Positions 34,933 to 46,629 of a stretch of 64,000 nucleotides of DNA are shown here, piece after piece. This stretch comes from Fragum whitleyi. Lineage: Eukaryota; Mollusca; Bivalvia; Cardiida; Cardiidae. Every line of letters begins with the position of its first letter. Position 1 is the first letter of the stretch. Under the pieces are notes generated by a model that had not been told where the DNA came from, did not search any database, and saw only the letters and a list, made by a program, of their open reading frames with translations. Location: the NCBI GenBank assembly GCA_948146395.1, contig OX411557.1, positions 33,582,077-33,646,076 of the forward strand, given 5' to 3'. The translations under genes and the position numbers were made by a program.

Positions 34933-35103
34933 CTTTGAGCCCAGCTTTGACTGTATTCACCCAATCTTTCTCTGTCATAGAGCTCTCCTGGGTACCAATC
35001 ACATACATATCATGGGGGATAACTCCCAATACTCTGTCTCTAGATTTACCTGCCCCTGTACATTTCAACCATGTACTCAAACTTTGATTGGGGGAGGTGT
35101 CTC
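34933..35103 (-). CDS. SHIP-like gene, exon 6 seen (HDMYVIGTQE)
   Basis: 171 bp, phase 1 to 1. The acceptor is gttattctag and the donor CAAAG|gtaata. The peptide includes STWLKCTGAGKSRDRV and IPHDMYVIGTQESS, matching IPHDIYVFGTQENS of SHIP2. The Glu of GTQE is the metal-coordinating residue in this fold (family knowledge). The intron to exon 5 is only about 450 bp. Confidence 0.93.
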
Positions 35104-35299
35104 CTAGAATAACAATAAGTCGCTTTTAACATGGGTATGATATATAATGTCTAACATTATTCAACCAAGTATTAAGAAAATACATTATCAGCCTGGAATT
35201 TCTCACAATTCATTTAGAATATTTTTTGATCATCAGACAACAGTATAGTGAATGGGGGAAGTAAAGACAGATCACTGTTGATTCAGTCCCTTGTAATAA

Positions 35300-35365
35300 G
35301 TTCTCACTTTGTTCTTGAGTTAGAGTCTAGAAACGAAAAAAATTTAAAGATGGACAAGATAGATG

Positions 35366-35407
<42 letters not shown>

Positions 35408-35455
35408 TGTGTTGAACTAATACCATCTTAACTTCATAGGTGGTGGGTATAATGA
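35300..35455 (+). repeat. Family 6-like 3' end with (GACA)n
   Basis: A run of gacagacagaca at 35,358-35,406 is followed by aactaataccatcttaac and taggtggtgggtataa, which resemble the family 6 end box. Confidence 0.75.
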
Positions 35456-35556
35456 AATAGGGCCATTTCTAAACCTATTACATTGCAGTTCAAGGAAGTG
35501 AAAAAAGCTTCAGAAAAGAGAATGAGTAATATGAGTCTATGTCACGTTTAGCTTAC

Positions 35557-35754
35557 CCATATTCCATGTTCCGACAAATATTGAGATCTGTTCTATCTCC
35601 GCCTCTGTTGAATGCATATTTTTCATCTGACGTATTTGTAGACAGAAGTTTTCACGCATATGATGGTCAGAGAAAGCGTATGTTTGTTTCTTCTTATCTT
35701 CCAATACAATGTCCAAATGACATTTGTTTTTGGTGCTTTTAATGAGATGTAATA
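35557..35754 (-). CDS. SHIP-like gene, exon 5 seen (start of 5-phosphatase domain)
   Basis: 198 bp, phase 1 to 1. The acceptor is atatttcag and the donor ATGG|gtaagc. The peptide runs from LHLIKSTKNK to ISIFVGTWNMG. The last motif is the hallmark opening strand of the SHIP catalytic domain (human ISVFIGTWNMG). The open frame shown past WNMG in genomic DNA is intron read-through and is not part of the exon. Confidence 0.93.
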
Positions 35755-36565
35755 CTGAAATATAGCATTTCATTTTTTAGTATTTTCGAGTATATCATAG
35801 AGATTTCTGGGTGGATTATCACTCGGTATAATTTTACCAACAAACCAAGATAAATGCAGTTTTGCTAAATCAGAGCTACAGTGGGGGTAATTTGCTTTTC
35901 AAATTAAAATATTTCATTATTTCTTACTCAAATCCTATCTTGTTGGCACTCATTTGAAATATCTTGTCGAGATGATTTAAATGGGTACCCACAACATAGG
36001 GTTTAAATGTGAATTAAAGATTTTAGAATGATTTTACCCCCTCTTATCTGGACCCTTGCTAAATGTAACCTTACTTTTATTTATTTAAAGCTACTACCAC
36101 AGTTTTAGAGGAATCAATCAACTGGTAATATCATCATGATACCTAGTAAATGTGAAGGGGACTGACTATTTTACCCCATAATTCACATTATGATGGCTCA
36201 GGGCATCCCGTCAAATTATTTTTATCATTGTAGCATATATGATAGAAGTAGGATAATGCAATTTTTCATTTCGTTCTTAACCTCCCATGATCACACTAAT
36301 TTCCTTTCTAAATGAAGCAGTACTAGGCACAACAAAACTTCTCATCAAAAATGCCTCCATAAATGTCCACTTGTGTTGATTTTTTTAAAACTTTATGCCA
36401 GCTAACTCAGATAGCTAGATAATTTTACACGCTAAACATGCGACCTAACAATAGATCTTTTGAAATGATCTATATATGCATAAAAAGTAGATTTGAACCT
36501 TTTACTTTTAGGCCCAGTACTTTGTTTCTTACATGTAGATCTAAAGGATTGCAATTAGAAGGGCA

Positions 36566-36709
36566 GAGTGTACTTTCACTGCGTTTATTGGAGTATAGAG
36601 TCAATCGCCTTAGCACATGGTCTTAACATAATGCCCTACGGTAGTTATTTGCCATGTGCTAAGGCAAATTGCACTTAGGACTCAAATAAATGCAGTGAAA
36701 AATACACTC
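36566..36709. repeat. Fold-back element in intron 4
   Basis: Two ~55-bp arms, from gagtgtactttcactgcgtt to ccttagcacatgg, and the inverse ccatgtgctaagg to tgcagtgaaaaatacactc. They form a long imperfect hairpin with a ~30-bp loop. Confidence 0.8.
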
Positions 36710-36923
36710 ATCCCTAAAATCAAGAAGAGGTTCACTTAAAATTTTAGACTCAGTAAACATCAGTTTCTTTAAAAAAAAATCTGATGTGGCATCATAAATA
36801 ACTTTAATTTTGGTTAATCATACCGCCAGTTGGCAACCAAAGTCTCATAACTATGGCTTAGCCAAACTGAAATAATATTTTAGTTGGCCAATACACTTAA
36901 TTTCTGAGAATACACATACTTAC

Positions 36924-37101
36924 TTTTTTCATGTGATATAGTAGTTTGGTCGAGTGTTTCTCGACTTGTCTGTTTGAGTATTGAATACCGACCATTCTGC
37001 AGGTCTACGGTCAGGGTAAGAGAATGTGTAACCTTATTGTGTTTAATCTTCTTTACCTGGAATTCAATTTGGAAAGAGATATTTTGTACTTCTATTCTAA
37101 T
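36924..37101 (-). CDS. SHIP-like gene, exon 4 seen (before the catalytic domain)
   Basis: 178 bp, phase 0 to 1. The peptide starts IRIEVQNISF and ends TISHEK. The core HSLTLTVDLQNG aligns with KFTLSVDVEGG of SHIP2, and the junction with exon 5 gives SHEKILHLIKS (human THDRIRQLIKS). The acceptor is ttctatttgag. It is weak and sits 44 bp from the end of a MITE. The donor is A|gtaagt. The segment between IEV and HSL is about nine residues longer than in human SHIP2. Confidence 0.85.
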
Positions 37102-37145
37102 CTCAAATAGAACACTGCTTTCTTGGATATAAGGTTTGTACATGG

Positions 37146-38051
37146 TATAGTCCCTTTGACTTCTATATGGACCGACATTTCACCGAAAATCTCAGAATCC
37201 AATGAATTAATCGTATTTTTTTCTTGGCTTATCATATTTTCTATCTAATACCATGAAGAATTTAGTTTTTCAGAATTTTTGATTGTAAAATACTGATTTT
37301 GTCCGTTTGTCTACATGTTAACTCTCAGTCATTCATACCTTCTTGTGACTGTATTAAACGGAACAGCAAATTGTCTATCCCAAAATAGTTCTGATTTGCA
37401 TAGGGACCGAGTCAAAAATGTATGATTTAAAGTGAATCGTTTTGTTATAAAATCGAGTATTTTTATAAGATTAATTTTATCGAAGATTTTCACTTCCCTC
37501 GGATATCAATTCTGGGTGTATATTTTCTTTGTTTAAAGACGGTTTGACCTGATAATTGGAAATTGTTTTTATCTATTTTGAGATGTACCCTACACTACCT
37601 TAATTAGACCAATCAAAAAGCATAATTTTTACTAAGACCTTGGGATTTTCACGAGGAAAATTAGATAAGCAGGCTATTAATAACGGTACAAATCACGTGA
37701 TATTCAAGTTCAAGATGAATTGACCGTCGATATGCTAATTAGCATGTCCAAATAAGGAGTAATAGGCATTTCTTCTGTCAAATGTTTAGTATAAAGCCAC
37801 GTGTTTTTACTATTTTCTTACTACTAAACAGCCTTCATCACCCCTGGTGTTTAAGAGTGAAAAATGCGAAAATATTAACATTAATCAGATAGGCAAAATC
37901 ATTATTTTGAAATCATTTCATTTTCAAAAAATATTTTTTGAAATGGTATTAAGCTGAAATTAAGATTTTTCTACATAAAAATCTTTCATTCATAATCAAT
38001 TTAATGTAATTGATGAAAAGGTTGGTCCATATAGAAGTCAAACGGACTATA
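37146..38051. mobile_element. TIR MITE, copy 3
   Basis: Ends tatagtccctttgacttcta and the inverse tagaagtcaaacggactata. It lies 44 bp upstream of exon 4 on the gene strand, so it forms most of the 3' end of intron 3. Confidence 0.9.
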
Positions 38052-38139
38052 ATCAAATTTGAAGAACAAATATAACTGATGAATTTCATATTTTGGAGAA
38101 ATGAAACAAAACAAAATACTAATTGGTGTTATGAGTACT

Positions 38140-39924
38140 TCAAATTTACTATGTGGTATATGTCTTTACTATGAGGAGAGGAATGGTATAGATTATATAG
38201 TATGACTCAAATGTACTTTGGTATATACAGTGAAGAGAGGAATGGTCCATAAAGTTTACCTCTAATTTACTCTGTGGTATAAAATGTCTATACTGTGAGG
38301 ACTAGAAGGGTTGATTGATAAAATGGAGTTTTACGCTGCTTTCAACAATTATTCAGTTATGTTACAGCAGCTGGAGCGCCTAACAATGGTTTCCTGGTTT
38401 CCTCTCACCAGCACAACCAGCAGATCTTTTCCTAGCCTCCAGCTGCTATCTCACATAGGTCTACGATTATCAACCAATTGGTGAGAGACAAAATGGTTGG
38501 AGAGAATGAGTGCTGCCATTGGGGATGGAACCTGGGACCTCTAGATTGACAGTTTGATGCGCTACAAACTGTGCTATGACGGCAGCCCAAGGACAAGAAG
38601 AGACTAGATTTGTAAAGATTACCTCAAATTGACTTTGTGGTATATAATGTCTATACTGTGAAGAGAGGAAGGGTCCAGATTTATAAAGTTTACCTCAAAT
38701 TTACTCTGTGGTATATAATGTAATAATATATATAATGTATAAACTGTGAGGAGAGGAATGGTCCAGATTTATAAAGTTTATCTCAAATTTACTCTGTGGT
38801 ATATAATGTATAAACTGTGAAGAGAGGAAGGGTCCAGATTTATAAAGTTTATCTCAAATTTACTCTGAGGAAAATAATGTATAAACTGTGAAGAGAGGAA
38901 GGGTCCAGATTTATAAAGTTTATCTCAAATTGACTCTGTGGTATATAATATCTATACTATGAGGACAAGAAGGGTCCAGATTTATAAAGTTTACCTCGAA
39001 TTTACTCTGTGGTATGTAATGTCTATACTGTGAGGACAAGAAGGGTCCAGATTTATAAAGTTTACCTCGAATTTAGTCTGTGGTATATAATGTCTATACT
39101 GTGAGAACAAAAAGGGTCCAGATTTATAAAGTTTACCTCAAATTTACTCTGTGGTATATAATGTATAATGTATAAACTGTGAGGACAAGAAGGGTCCAGA
39201 TTTATAAAGTTTATCTCAAATTTACTCTGTGGTATATAATGTATAAACTGTGAAGAGAGGAAGGGTCCAGATTTATAAAGTTTATCTCAAATTTACTCTG
39301 GGGAAAATAATGTATAAACTGTGAAGAGAGGAAGGGTCCAGATTTATAAAGTTTATCTCAAATTGACTCTGTGGTATATAATGTCTATACTATGAGGACA
39401 AGAAGGGTCCAGATTTATAAAGTTTACCTCGAATTTACTCTGTGGTATATAATGTCTATACTGTGAGGACAAGAAGGGTCCAGATTTATAAAGTTTACCT
39501 CGAATTTACTCTGTGGTATATAATGTCTATACTGTGAGAACAAAAAGGGTCCAGATTTGTAAAGTTTACCTCAAATTTACTCTGTGGTATATAATGTCTA
39601 TACTGTGAGGACAAGAAGGGTCCAGATTTATAAAGTTTACCTCAAATTTACTCTGTGGTATATAATGTCTATACTGTGAGAACAAAAAGGGTCCAGATTT
39701 ATTAAGTTTACCTCAAATTTACTCTGTGGTATATAATGTCTATACTGTGAGGACAAGAAGGGTCCAGATTTATAAAGTTTACCTCAAATTTACTCTGTGG
39801 TATATAATGTCTATACTGTGAGAACAAAAAGGGTCCAGATTTATAAAGTTTACCTCAAATTTACTCTGTGGTATATAATGTCTATACTGTGAGGACAAGA
39901 AGGGTCCAGATTTATAAAGTTTAC
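38140..39924 (-). repeat. 71-bp minisatellite made from exon 3 end plus 5' splice site
   Basis: About 20 units of 71 bp. The spacing of the gggtccag box is exactly 71 for nearly all steps between 38,830 and 39,973. Read on the gene strand, each unit holds a pyrimidine tract ending cctcacag, 33 coding-like bases and GAG|gtaaac. Six units (after the boxes at about 38,759, 38,830, 38,901, 39,192, 39,263 and 39,334) have lost the GT. The left part is degenerate and interrupted by a SINE. Confidence 0.92.
38309..38588 (-). mobile_element. tRNA-derived SINE inserted in the 71-bp array
   Basis: A minus-strand copy of the same SINE as at 30,105. It ends with the ttttacgctgctttcaac box and begins with a decayed tRNA-like head. 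The flanks aggactagaag and aggacaagaag look like a target duplication, although the array itself supplies similar sequence. Confidence 0.8.
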
Positions 39925-40080
39925 CTCAAATTTACTCTGTGGTATATAATGTCTATACTGTGAGGACAAGAAGGGTCCAGATTTGGGTTGTAGATCTCCA
40001 GCTGTAAACACATCATTACTGATCTGTTCCACAACTTCATACTCAGATGAGATGGATGCAAGTTGTAAAGTTTCTTGAGC
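39925..40080 (-). CDS. SHIP-like gene, exon 3 seen, whose 3' end seeds a minisatellite
   Basis: 156 bp, phase 0 to 0, 52 residues from AQETLQLASISSEYEVV to YIPQSKFE. The acceptor is aatttcag and the donor GAG|gtaaac. The end YIPQSKFE followed by IRIEV of exon 4 matches TIPVQAFE-VKLDV in SHIP2, which fixes the donor. The last ~48 bases of the exon plus the first 23 of the intron form the unit of the 71-bp array immediately downstream at 38,140-39,924. The exon is therefore the template of that array. Confidence 0.85.
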
Positions 40081-40282
40081 CTGAAATTATCGAGGTGAAT
40101 AAAAATAAAATCCAGCATCTTTAATTGTCTTTGTTGCAATACCTTGGTTAAATCTTTAAATACACAACAACCAAAATTTGGTACTAAAATTATTATTCAA
40201 CAATCCATGTCTTGGTCTTTTTTTCATATTAAGCCACTTGTTTTCTAGTGCTCGCAGTCATATGATTTTAATGCAAATCTGA

Positions 40283-40842
40283 AACTAGAACTGTCACAGA
40301 GCGGACTAATACCTCCCACAAGCACTTTGTCAGAAAGCAAGTGATATTAGTGCAGGATGTATTTGTAACAAATATTGAGGTCATATGCAGCATTTGCATG
40401 AAGTTTCATGATTCTAGGTCGCTTGTTTTTTGAGTTAGAGTCCAGAAATGAAAATTGAACAAAAATTGACTGTGACCTTCCCTTTGCCCTATGTGACCCA
40501 AAAAATAAAGGGCACTTCCTTGGGTCATAAGCAACATTTGCATAAAGTTTCATGATTGTAGGCCACTTGGTTCTTGAGTTAGAGTCCGGAAACAAAGATT
40601 GAACAAAGGCTGACTGGGACCTTGACCTTTGACCTATGTGACCCAAAAACAATAGGGCACTTCCTTGGGTAAAAGGAACATTTGTATAAAGTTTCATGAT
40701 TGTAGGTCATTTGGTTCTTGAGTTAGAGTCCGGAAACCAAAAGGTCTACGGATGGACGGACGGATTGACGGACGGATGGACAGACAGACAGACATGGTGA
40801 AACCAATATACCCCCCCTCTACTTCGTAGGTGGGGGGTATAA
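40283..40842 (+). repeat. Hairpin-ended repeat family 6
   Basis: Head aactagaactgtcacagagc, box ctaatacctcccaca. Two ~120-bp modules (aagtttcatgattgtaggtc, gagttagagtccggaaa), gatggacggacggattgacg microsatellite, inverse box taggtggggggtataa. Confidence 0.85.
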
Positions 40843-41559
40843 CAAAGAGGACTATAAGCCCTGGTTTGCTCACCAAGAAGCTTTATATTTATAACAAGAG
40901 CAACGCCTACGAGTACCTACACTCGGCTGTCGAGTGCTGGATGGTGGGAAAACCAGAGATATAACAAAATGTCAAAGTTTTCGCAAGACGATGACAATGA
41001 CGACGTCGACATGGAGGCTATAGCAATACCTCGGGTTTTCTCCGAAAACAGCCAAGCTAAAAATGATTTAGAATCATCTATTTATCCAAGACATATTTAA
41101 TTAGACTTTTTATTTTGGAAGGAAAATATTCTTGAAGTTCTGAAAATTGAGCATTTTTAAAAAAGACTTTAAACCCTTGTACTTTGTAATGATCTCAAAT
41201 TTTAAATAACTATAATTAATTGTTTGGATATTCTGTTTGAAGGCAAGTTAAATAAAAGATTTTTGATATGAAGCCGTAAATTAATACCCCCTCATAACAA
41301 AGTCCTTAAAGGGGTATACTGTTTCTATGTTGTCTTCTGTCCATCAGTAGGTGGGTGTGTCTGTTTGTATATCCATATGTCTATGTGTAATGGTTTTTTT
41401 TAATATCTTAAAGGGTTCTCCATAGAATTTTCCATACAATATATTGAACATACTTTTAACACTTGCAAGTAGGTTTGCATTTAAAGGCTTTTACCATTTC
41501 TTTCTTTTGCGATGATATTTATTAACCCCTGTTTAAAATGAAAATTTGAATTATAAAAT

Positions 41560-41975
41560 TGAAATGATGGAAGAATTGCTTTGTCAAAAAACAAGTGCTA
41601 TTAGTGCAGGATGTGCTTGAAACAAATATTGCGAATAAGTAGTATGCCTGTGCTTGATTGAAGGTCACTTGGTTCTTTAGTTAGAGTCTAGAAACGAAAG
41701 GGTCAAGCAAAAATGTATCAAAAATTGACTGTGACCTTGACCTTGGACCTATGAGACCCCAAAACAACAGGGCACTTCCTTGGGTCATTGGAAGCATTTG
41801 CATGAAGTTTCGTGATTCTTGGACAGACATGGTGAAACCAATATAACCCCCTCTACTTTGTAGGTGGTGGGGTATAAAAAAACTACAAATGGATGGACAG
41901 ACAGACCAACCAACCAACCAACCAACCAATAACTGACTCCTATATACTCTCTAAACATAGCTTATGGGGGGTATA
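41560..41975 (+). repeat. Family 6 repeat, rearranged
   Basis: Two end boxes (ctctactttgtaggtggtgg near 41,851 and tatggggggtataa near 41,964) with a gacagaccaaccaacc run between them suggest two overlapping copies. The region between 40,843 and 41,559 is AT-rich and otherwise unremarkable. Confidence 0.6.
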
Positions 41976-42126
41976 AAAATGTCACACCCTGCCAAGCTAA
42001 TATTTATGAGCCAATCTGAATTCTGCAAACAAATTTGGAAGAGGGTCAATCCTCTTACAAAATTTCATTGAAATCAGCATGAATCAATTGGTTTAAGAGG
42101 AGAAGTTGCTCTGAGACTTTATAGTG

Positions 42127-43325
42127 AACTAGAAAGCCATGAATGGCTTGAGTCGCTCCACAGGCTTGAAATTCTTGTAAAAGCAAATAAATGTTTTGAC
42201 TAGATTTTTAGATATTTGGGGTTCTACTGATGTTGAAAAAGATTTTCAAAGTTTCTTCTAAATAACAGATAGAGAAATGATCTCTGCTATCATCAAATCA
42301 AAATAATGTTTGGCTGCATGATAATGGGTCACCCAAAGATCATACCAAAAATGTTTGATTGATATCCATCAGTTACATTCTGAGAAAATGATTTTCATAG
42401 TTTCCACTATTTAACATATTGAGAATTGACCTCCACCGATAAAATGTATATTTTTCATCCAATCAAAATAATTTTTGGAACATTGATAAAGGGTCACTCA
42501 AGGATCATTCCAGTAATATTTAGTTGATATCCAAACATCAGATTCTGAGAAAATGATTTTCAAATTTTCCGCTATATAACATATAGAGAAATGACCTCTG
42601 CCCATAAAATGCATATTTTACATCCAATCAAAATAATACTTGGTACACTTATAAAGGGTCACTCAAGGATCATTCCAGTGAAATTTGGTTGATATCCATC
42701 TATTACATTCTGAGAAAATGAATTTCAAAGTTTCCACTATATAACATATAGAGAAATGACCTCCGCCCATAAAATGCATATTTCCCATCCGATCACATTG
42801 ATTTTTTTTAGACTGATAAAGGGTCATTCAAGAATCATTCCAGTGAAATTTGGTTGATATCCATCTATTACATTCTGAGAAAATGATTTTCAAAGTTTCC
42901 ACTATATAACATATAGAGAAATGACCTCCGCCCATAAAATGCATATTTTCCATCCGATCACAATAATTTTTTGTAGACTGTTAAAAGGTCACCCAAGGAT
43001 CATTCATGTAAAATTTAATTGGTATCCATTGATTAGAATCTGAGAAAACTCACTTTTTACCATATTTGGAAATTAGCCATGCCCATTTAATCCATGTTTT
43101 TCATTGGATCAAAATTTCTTGAACAACTTTGAAAGAGGGTCACCCAAGGATCATTTCTGTGAAGTTTGGTTGAAATCCATCCAGTCGTTTCTGAGGAGAA
43201 GATTTTTAAAGAAAAGTTTACGACCGGACGCACGCACGCACGGACGGACGGACTGACGGACGGACGCACGACGGACACAACGCCATGACAATAGCCCCAG
43301 TGGCTTTCAGCCAGTGGAGCTAAAA
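42127..43325 (+). repeat. Family 5 repeat, complete
   Basis: Head actagaaagccatgaatggc (hairpin), cgctccacaggcttgaa. Four to five ~165-bp modules with gatatccatctattacattc. Run cgcacgcacggacggacgga, end ggctttcagccagtggagct, aaaa. Family 1 begins in its A tail. Confidence 0.88.
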
Positions 43326-44235
43326 ACAAGAGGGCAAGAATGGCTCTAAACAGCTCACCAGAAGTCCATATTTATGGCCAAATCAAAAAAATGTCACATA
43401 TTCTTTTTTTTTTGAAAAGGATCAAAGGAGATACATTCTGGCAATGTTTCGTCTAAAATAGTTTAAGGTTAAGGAGGTAATTATGTTCACAGTTTTGAGA
43501 AGGGTCACCCAAGAAATATTTTTGCTAAGTTTGGTTGAAATCTGCCCATTAGTTACTGAGGAGAAAAGTTTAAAGATTTCAAAACATGCCCAGCCCTGCC
43601 ACACAAATATTTATGGGCCAATCAATATTTGGCAAACAATTTTTGAAAAGGGTGTTCCAAGGAATATTTCTGCCAAGTTTACATCTGCTCTTTGGTTACT
43701 GAGAAGACATTGAAAGATTTTGTGCTCAAAATAAGCCATGCCCTGCCACATCCATATTTGGGGGTCAATCACAATTTCAAGAACAAGCTTACGTTTAATC
43801 CAAGTCCACCCAGTGGTTCAGGAGATGTTGGTCAAAGATATCAAGCTCAAAATAAAGTCTGTCCTGCTTTGCCCATATAAATGGGCCTATCAAAATTTTG
43901 CAAACAAATTTAAAAGTGGGTCATCCAAGGAACAGTCTGGCAAAGTTTCATTGAAGACAGCCCAATAGTTCAGGAGGAAATGTCGTTCAAAGATTTAAGG
44001 CTAAAAATAAGCCCCTTTCTGTCACACCCAAATTTATGAGCCAATCAGAATTTCACAAACAGCTTTTGAAGAGGGACATTTCGGCAAAATTTCATTGAAA
44101 TTGGCCCAGCGATGTAGGAGGAGAAAAAATTGAAAGAAAGTTGATAATGCAAGGCACACAAAAAATGACAGACAATGGAGTCAGGGTTACCCTAAAAGGT
44201 CCCCTTGAGCATGTTGTGCTCAGGTGAGGTAAAAA
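43326..44235 (+). repeat. Family 1 repeat, degenerate
   Basis: Head acaagagggcaagaatggct, aacagctcaccag. Modules around aagtttcattgaaatnggcc, end catgttgtgctcaggtgagg, taaaaa. Confidence 0.8.
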
Positions 44236-44298
44236 GGGTTGATCTATGAAGAACTCTATTCATTATAAAAGTTTATACATCTTGGTATATATACTTAC

Positions 44299-44376
44299 TT
44301 TTGTTTGTACATTTAGTATGTCAGATCTGACCCGACTGAGCTGCTCTAACATAGATGGAATAACAGGACCCGACAA
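44299..44376 (-). CDS. SHIP-like gene, exon 2 seen (helical linker)
   Basis: 78 bp, phase 0 to phase 0, 26 residues. The acceptor is ctgcttgcag and the donor AAA|gtaagt. The peptide contains MLEQLSRVRSDILNVQTK, matching the SHIP helix before the catalytic region (human LVLKLSVLKDFLSGIQKK). It joins exon 3 in frame to give QTK-AQETLQ, as in QKK-ALKALQ of SHIP2. Confidence 0.8.
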
Positions 44377-44519
44377 CTGCAAGCAGAAAAAAAAGGATAT
44401 GTCCAATTTGAATATATCAGAGTAGTAACAGAAATAATGTTGGAGAAATGTACAACTAACAATTTCAATGATAGATAAATCAGCAAAAAGTTTATAGTAG
44501 GATCCTTTTCCATTTTCAA

Positions 44520-45440
44520 CAAATGTTTTGCTCCTTCTAATCTATAATCTTTACACCTATTAAATTTTATAAGTCCAGAAAAATTCATTATTTAGGAGTA
44601 ACAATAGGGTGATCAAATATTCGCTTTATATGTTAGAATGTCCTCTGCCAATAAAAAAAACTAATCAAAATAATTTTTGCAGACTGATACAACTTCACAG
44701 AAATTAAATTCCATGACATCTAATTCATCTGTTTTAAAGTTTCAGGATAGTTTGTTTTACCCTATATTGGATATAGGAATAAATGACCTCTACCCATAAA
44801 AGACATATTTTTCATCTGATCACAATATTTTTTCTAAACTAATAGAAGATCACTAAAGAATCATTCCAGTGAAATTTGGTTGAAATCCATCTATTAGTTT
44901 CTGAGAAAATGATTTTCAAAGTTTTCACTACATAACATATAGAGAAATGACCTCCGCCCATAAAATAAATATTTTTCATTTGATCATAATAATTTTTTAT
45001 AGACTTGTTGAGGGTCACTCAAGAATCATTCCAGGGAAATTTGGTTGATACCCATTGGTTAGATTCTGAGAAAATGATTTTCAAAGTTACCACTTTATAA
45101 CAAATAGAGAAATGACCTCCGTGCATAACAGACATATTTTTCATCCGATCGCAATGATTTTTTGTAGGCTGATAGAGGGCTACTCAAGGGTTATTTATGT
45201 GATGTTTGGTTTACATCCATCAATTAGTTTCTGAGAAAAGCCACCTATTACCATATATGGAAATCAGCCATGCCTACTACAGCCATGAATTTTCGACTTA
45301 TCAAAAATATTTGAAGGAAACTGATAGAGGGTCACCCAAGGAACATTCCTGTGAAATTTGATTGGAATCCATCCAATATTTTATGAGGAAAAGATTTTCA
45401 AAGTAAAAGTTTATGAATTGACGGATGGACGCACACACTG
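44520..45440 (+). repeat. Family 5 fragment
   Basis: Modules with gagaaatgacctccgccc and gatcattccag-like text, with neither a clean head nor a closing hairpin. Confidence 0.7.
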
Positions 45441-45692
45441 AAGTTCCGAAGTAATGCTCCATGTAAGAATTAAGTGAAAATAACAAACTCAAGGGGAGAT
45501 AATTCAGCAACCAATCATAGGAGCTTCAAAATTGAAGCTGCACAGATATGCATTATGTATAAATTTCAAATCATTATATGCAATAGTGAAGGAGATATGT
45601 CCAAAACAACATGTAATAAATTGAAATTTACATGTTGAATGAAAAGATTATTCAACAACCAATGATAGAGGAGGCCTTTAAATAAAAAATTC

Positions 45693-46178
45693 ACAAGAGC
45701 CATCTCGGACATGGCCATCCCCCGCCGAGAAAGCTTGATAGTAAACTGAAGCCTAATAGATTAAGGGTTCTACTTTAAGAAATTAAGCCCCTACAAAATC
45801 TAAGTCTTTAAAATAACAAAGGGCAATAACTCCAAAATTAAGTAAGCGAAGGTTGTAGTTCTTGTGCACTGCACTTCTCCTCCATGAAGTCTATCCATCC
45901 ATAAAGTTTCAAGTTGATAGCTTTAATACTTTAGGAGATATGCTCCAGACAAAATCTAAGTCTTGAAAATAACAAAGGGCAATAACTCCAAAATTATGCA
46001 AGCAAGAGTCGTAGTTCTTGTGCACTGCACTTCTTCTCCATGAGATCTATCCACCCATAAAGTTTCAAGTTGATAGCTATTATACTTTAGGGGATATGCT
46101 CCGGACAAGTTTAGTGACGGAATGACGGACAGAGCGCATTACTATTATCCCCTCGCCGAAAACGGTGGGGGATAATAA
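45693..46178 (+). repeat. Hairpin-ended repeat family 4, complete
   Basis: Head acaagagccatctcggacat, box ggccatcccccgccgagaaa. Two ~125-bp modules, a short gacggacagag, inverse ctcgccgaaaacggtggggg, ataataa. Confidence 0.88.
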
Positions 46179-46509
46179 GCAGTTTCACATAATGTATGAT
46201 TTGCAAAGCTGTAGATGAACAGAAAGACAGAAATACACAAATCCATGGTGATTCCAGTATAACATAGGAGGTATAATCTATATTGCTTTAGAGCATTCAC
46301 ATACCTATAAATTTTGCAAGCAATTAAAGGGTTTCAAAATGATACCAAGTTCACCCAGGAATATCATTTCAATCTTTTTATAACAACATTAAAATGTTAA
46401 GAAATGTGTTTGTGGAATGTTTATGCACCCAGAACCACAATATTTGAGAAGTTTCGACCTTGATAATTAACCTTGACCTTGTCAGGTGACCTTGACCTTA
46501 ATGTTCAAA

Positions 46510-46610
46510 GATTTTGATTGATGATTGATGGAACCTTTATGCCAAAATAACAATATTTGATGGAACCTTTATGCCAAAATAACAATATTTGATGGAACCT
46601 TTATGCCAAA
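46510..46610 (+). repeat. 32-bp tandem triplication
   Basis: Three near-identical units around gatggaacctttatgcca and aataacaatattt at about 46,528, 46,560 and 46,592. Confidence 0.85.
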
Positions 46611-46629
46611 GACTATTAAGTCTAAAATG

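Noticed and set aside
38140..39924. CRISPR-like array
   Set aside because: Units are contiguous with no unique spacers, the DNA is eukaryotic, and the unit is derived from an exon.
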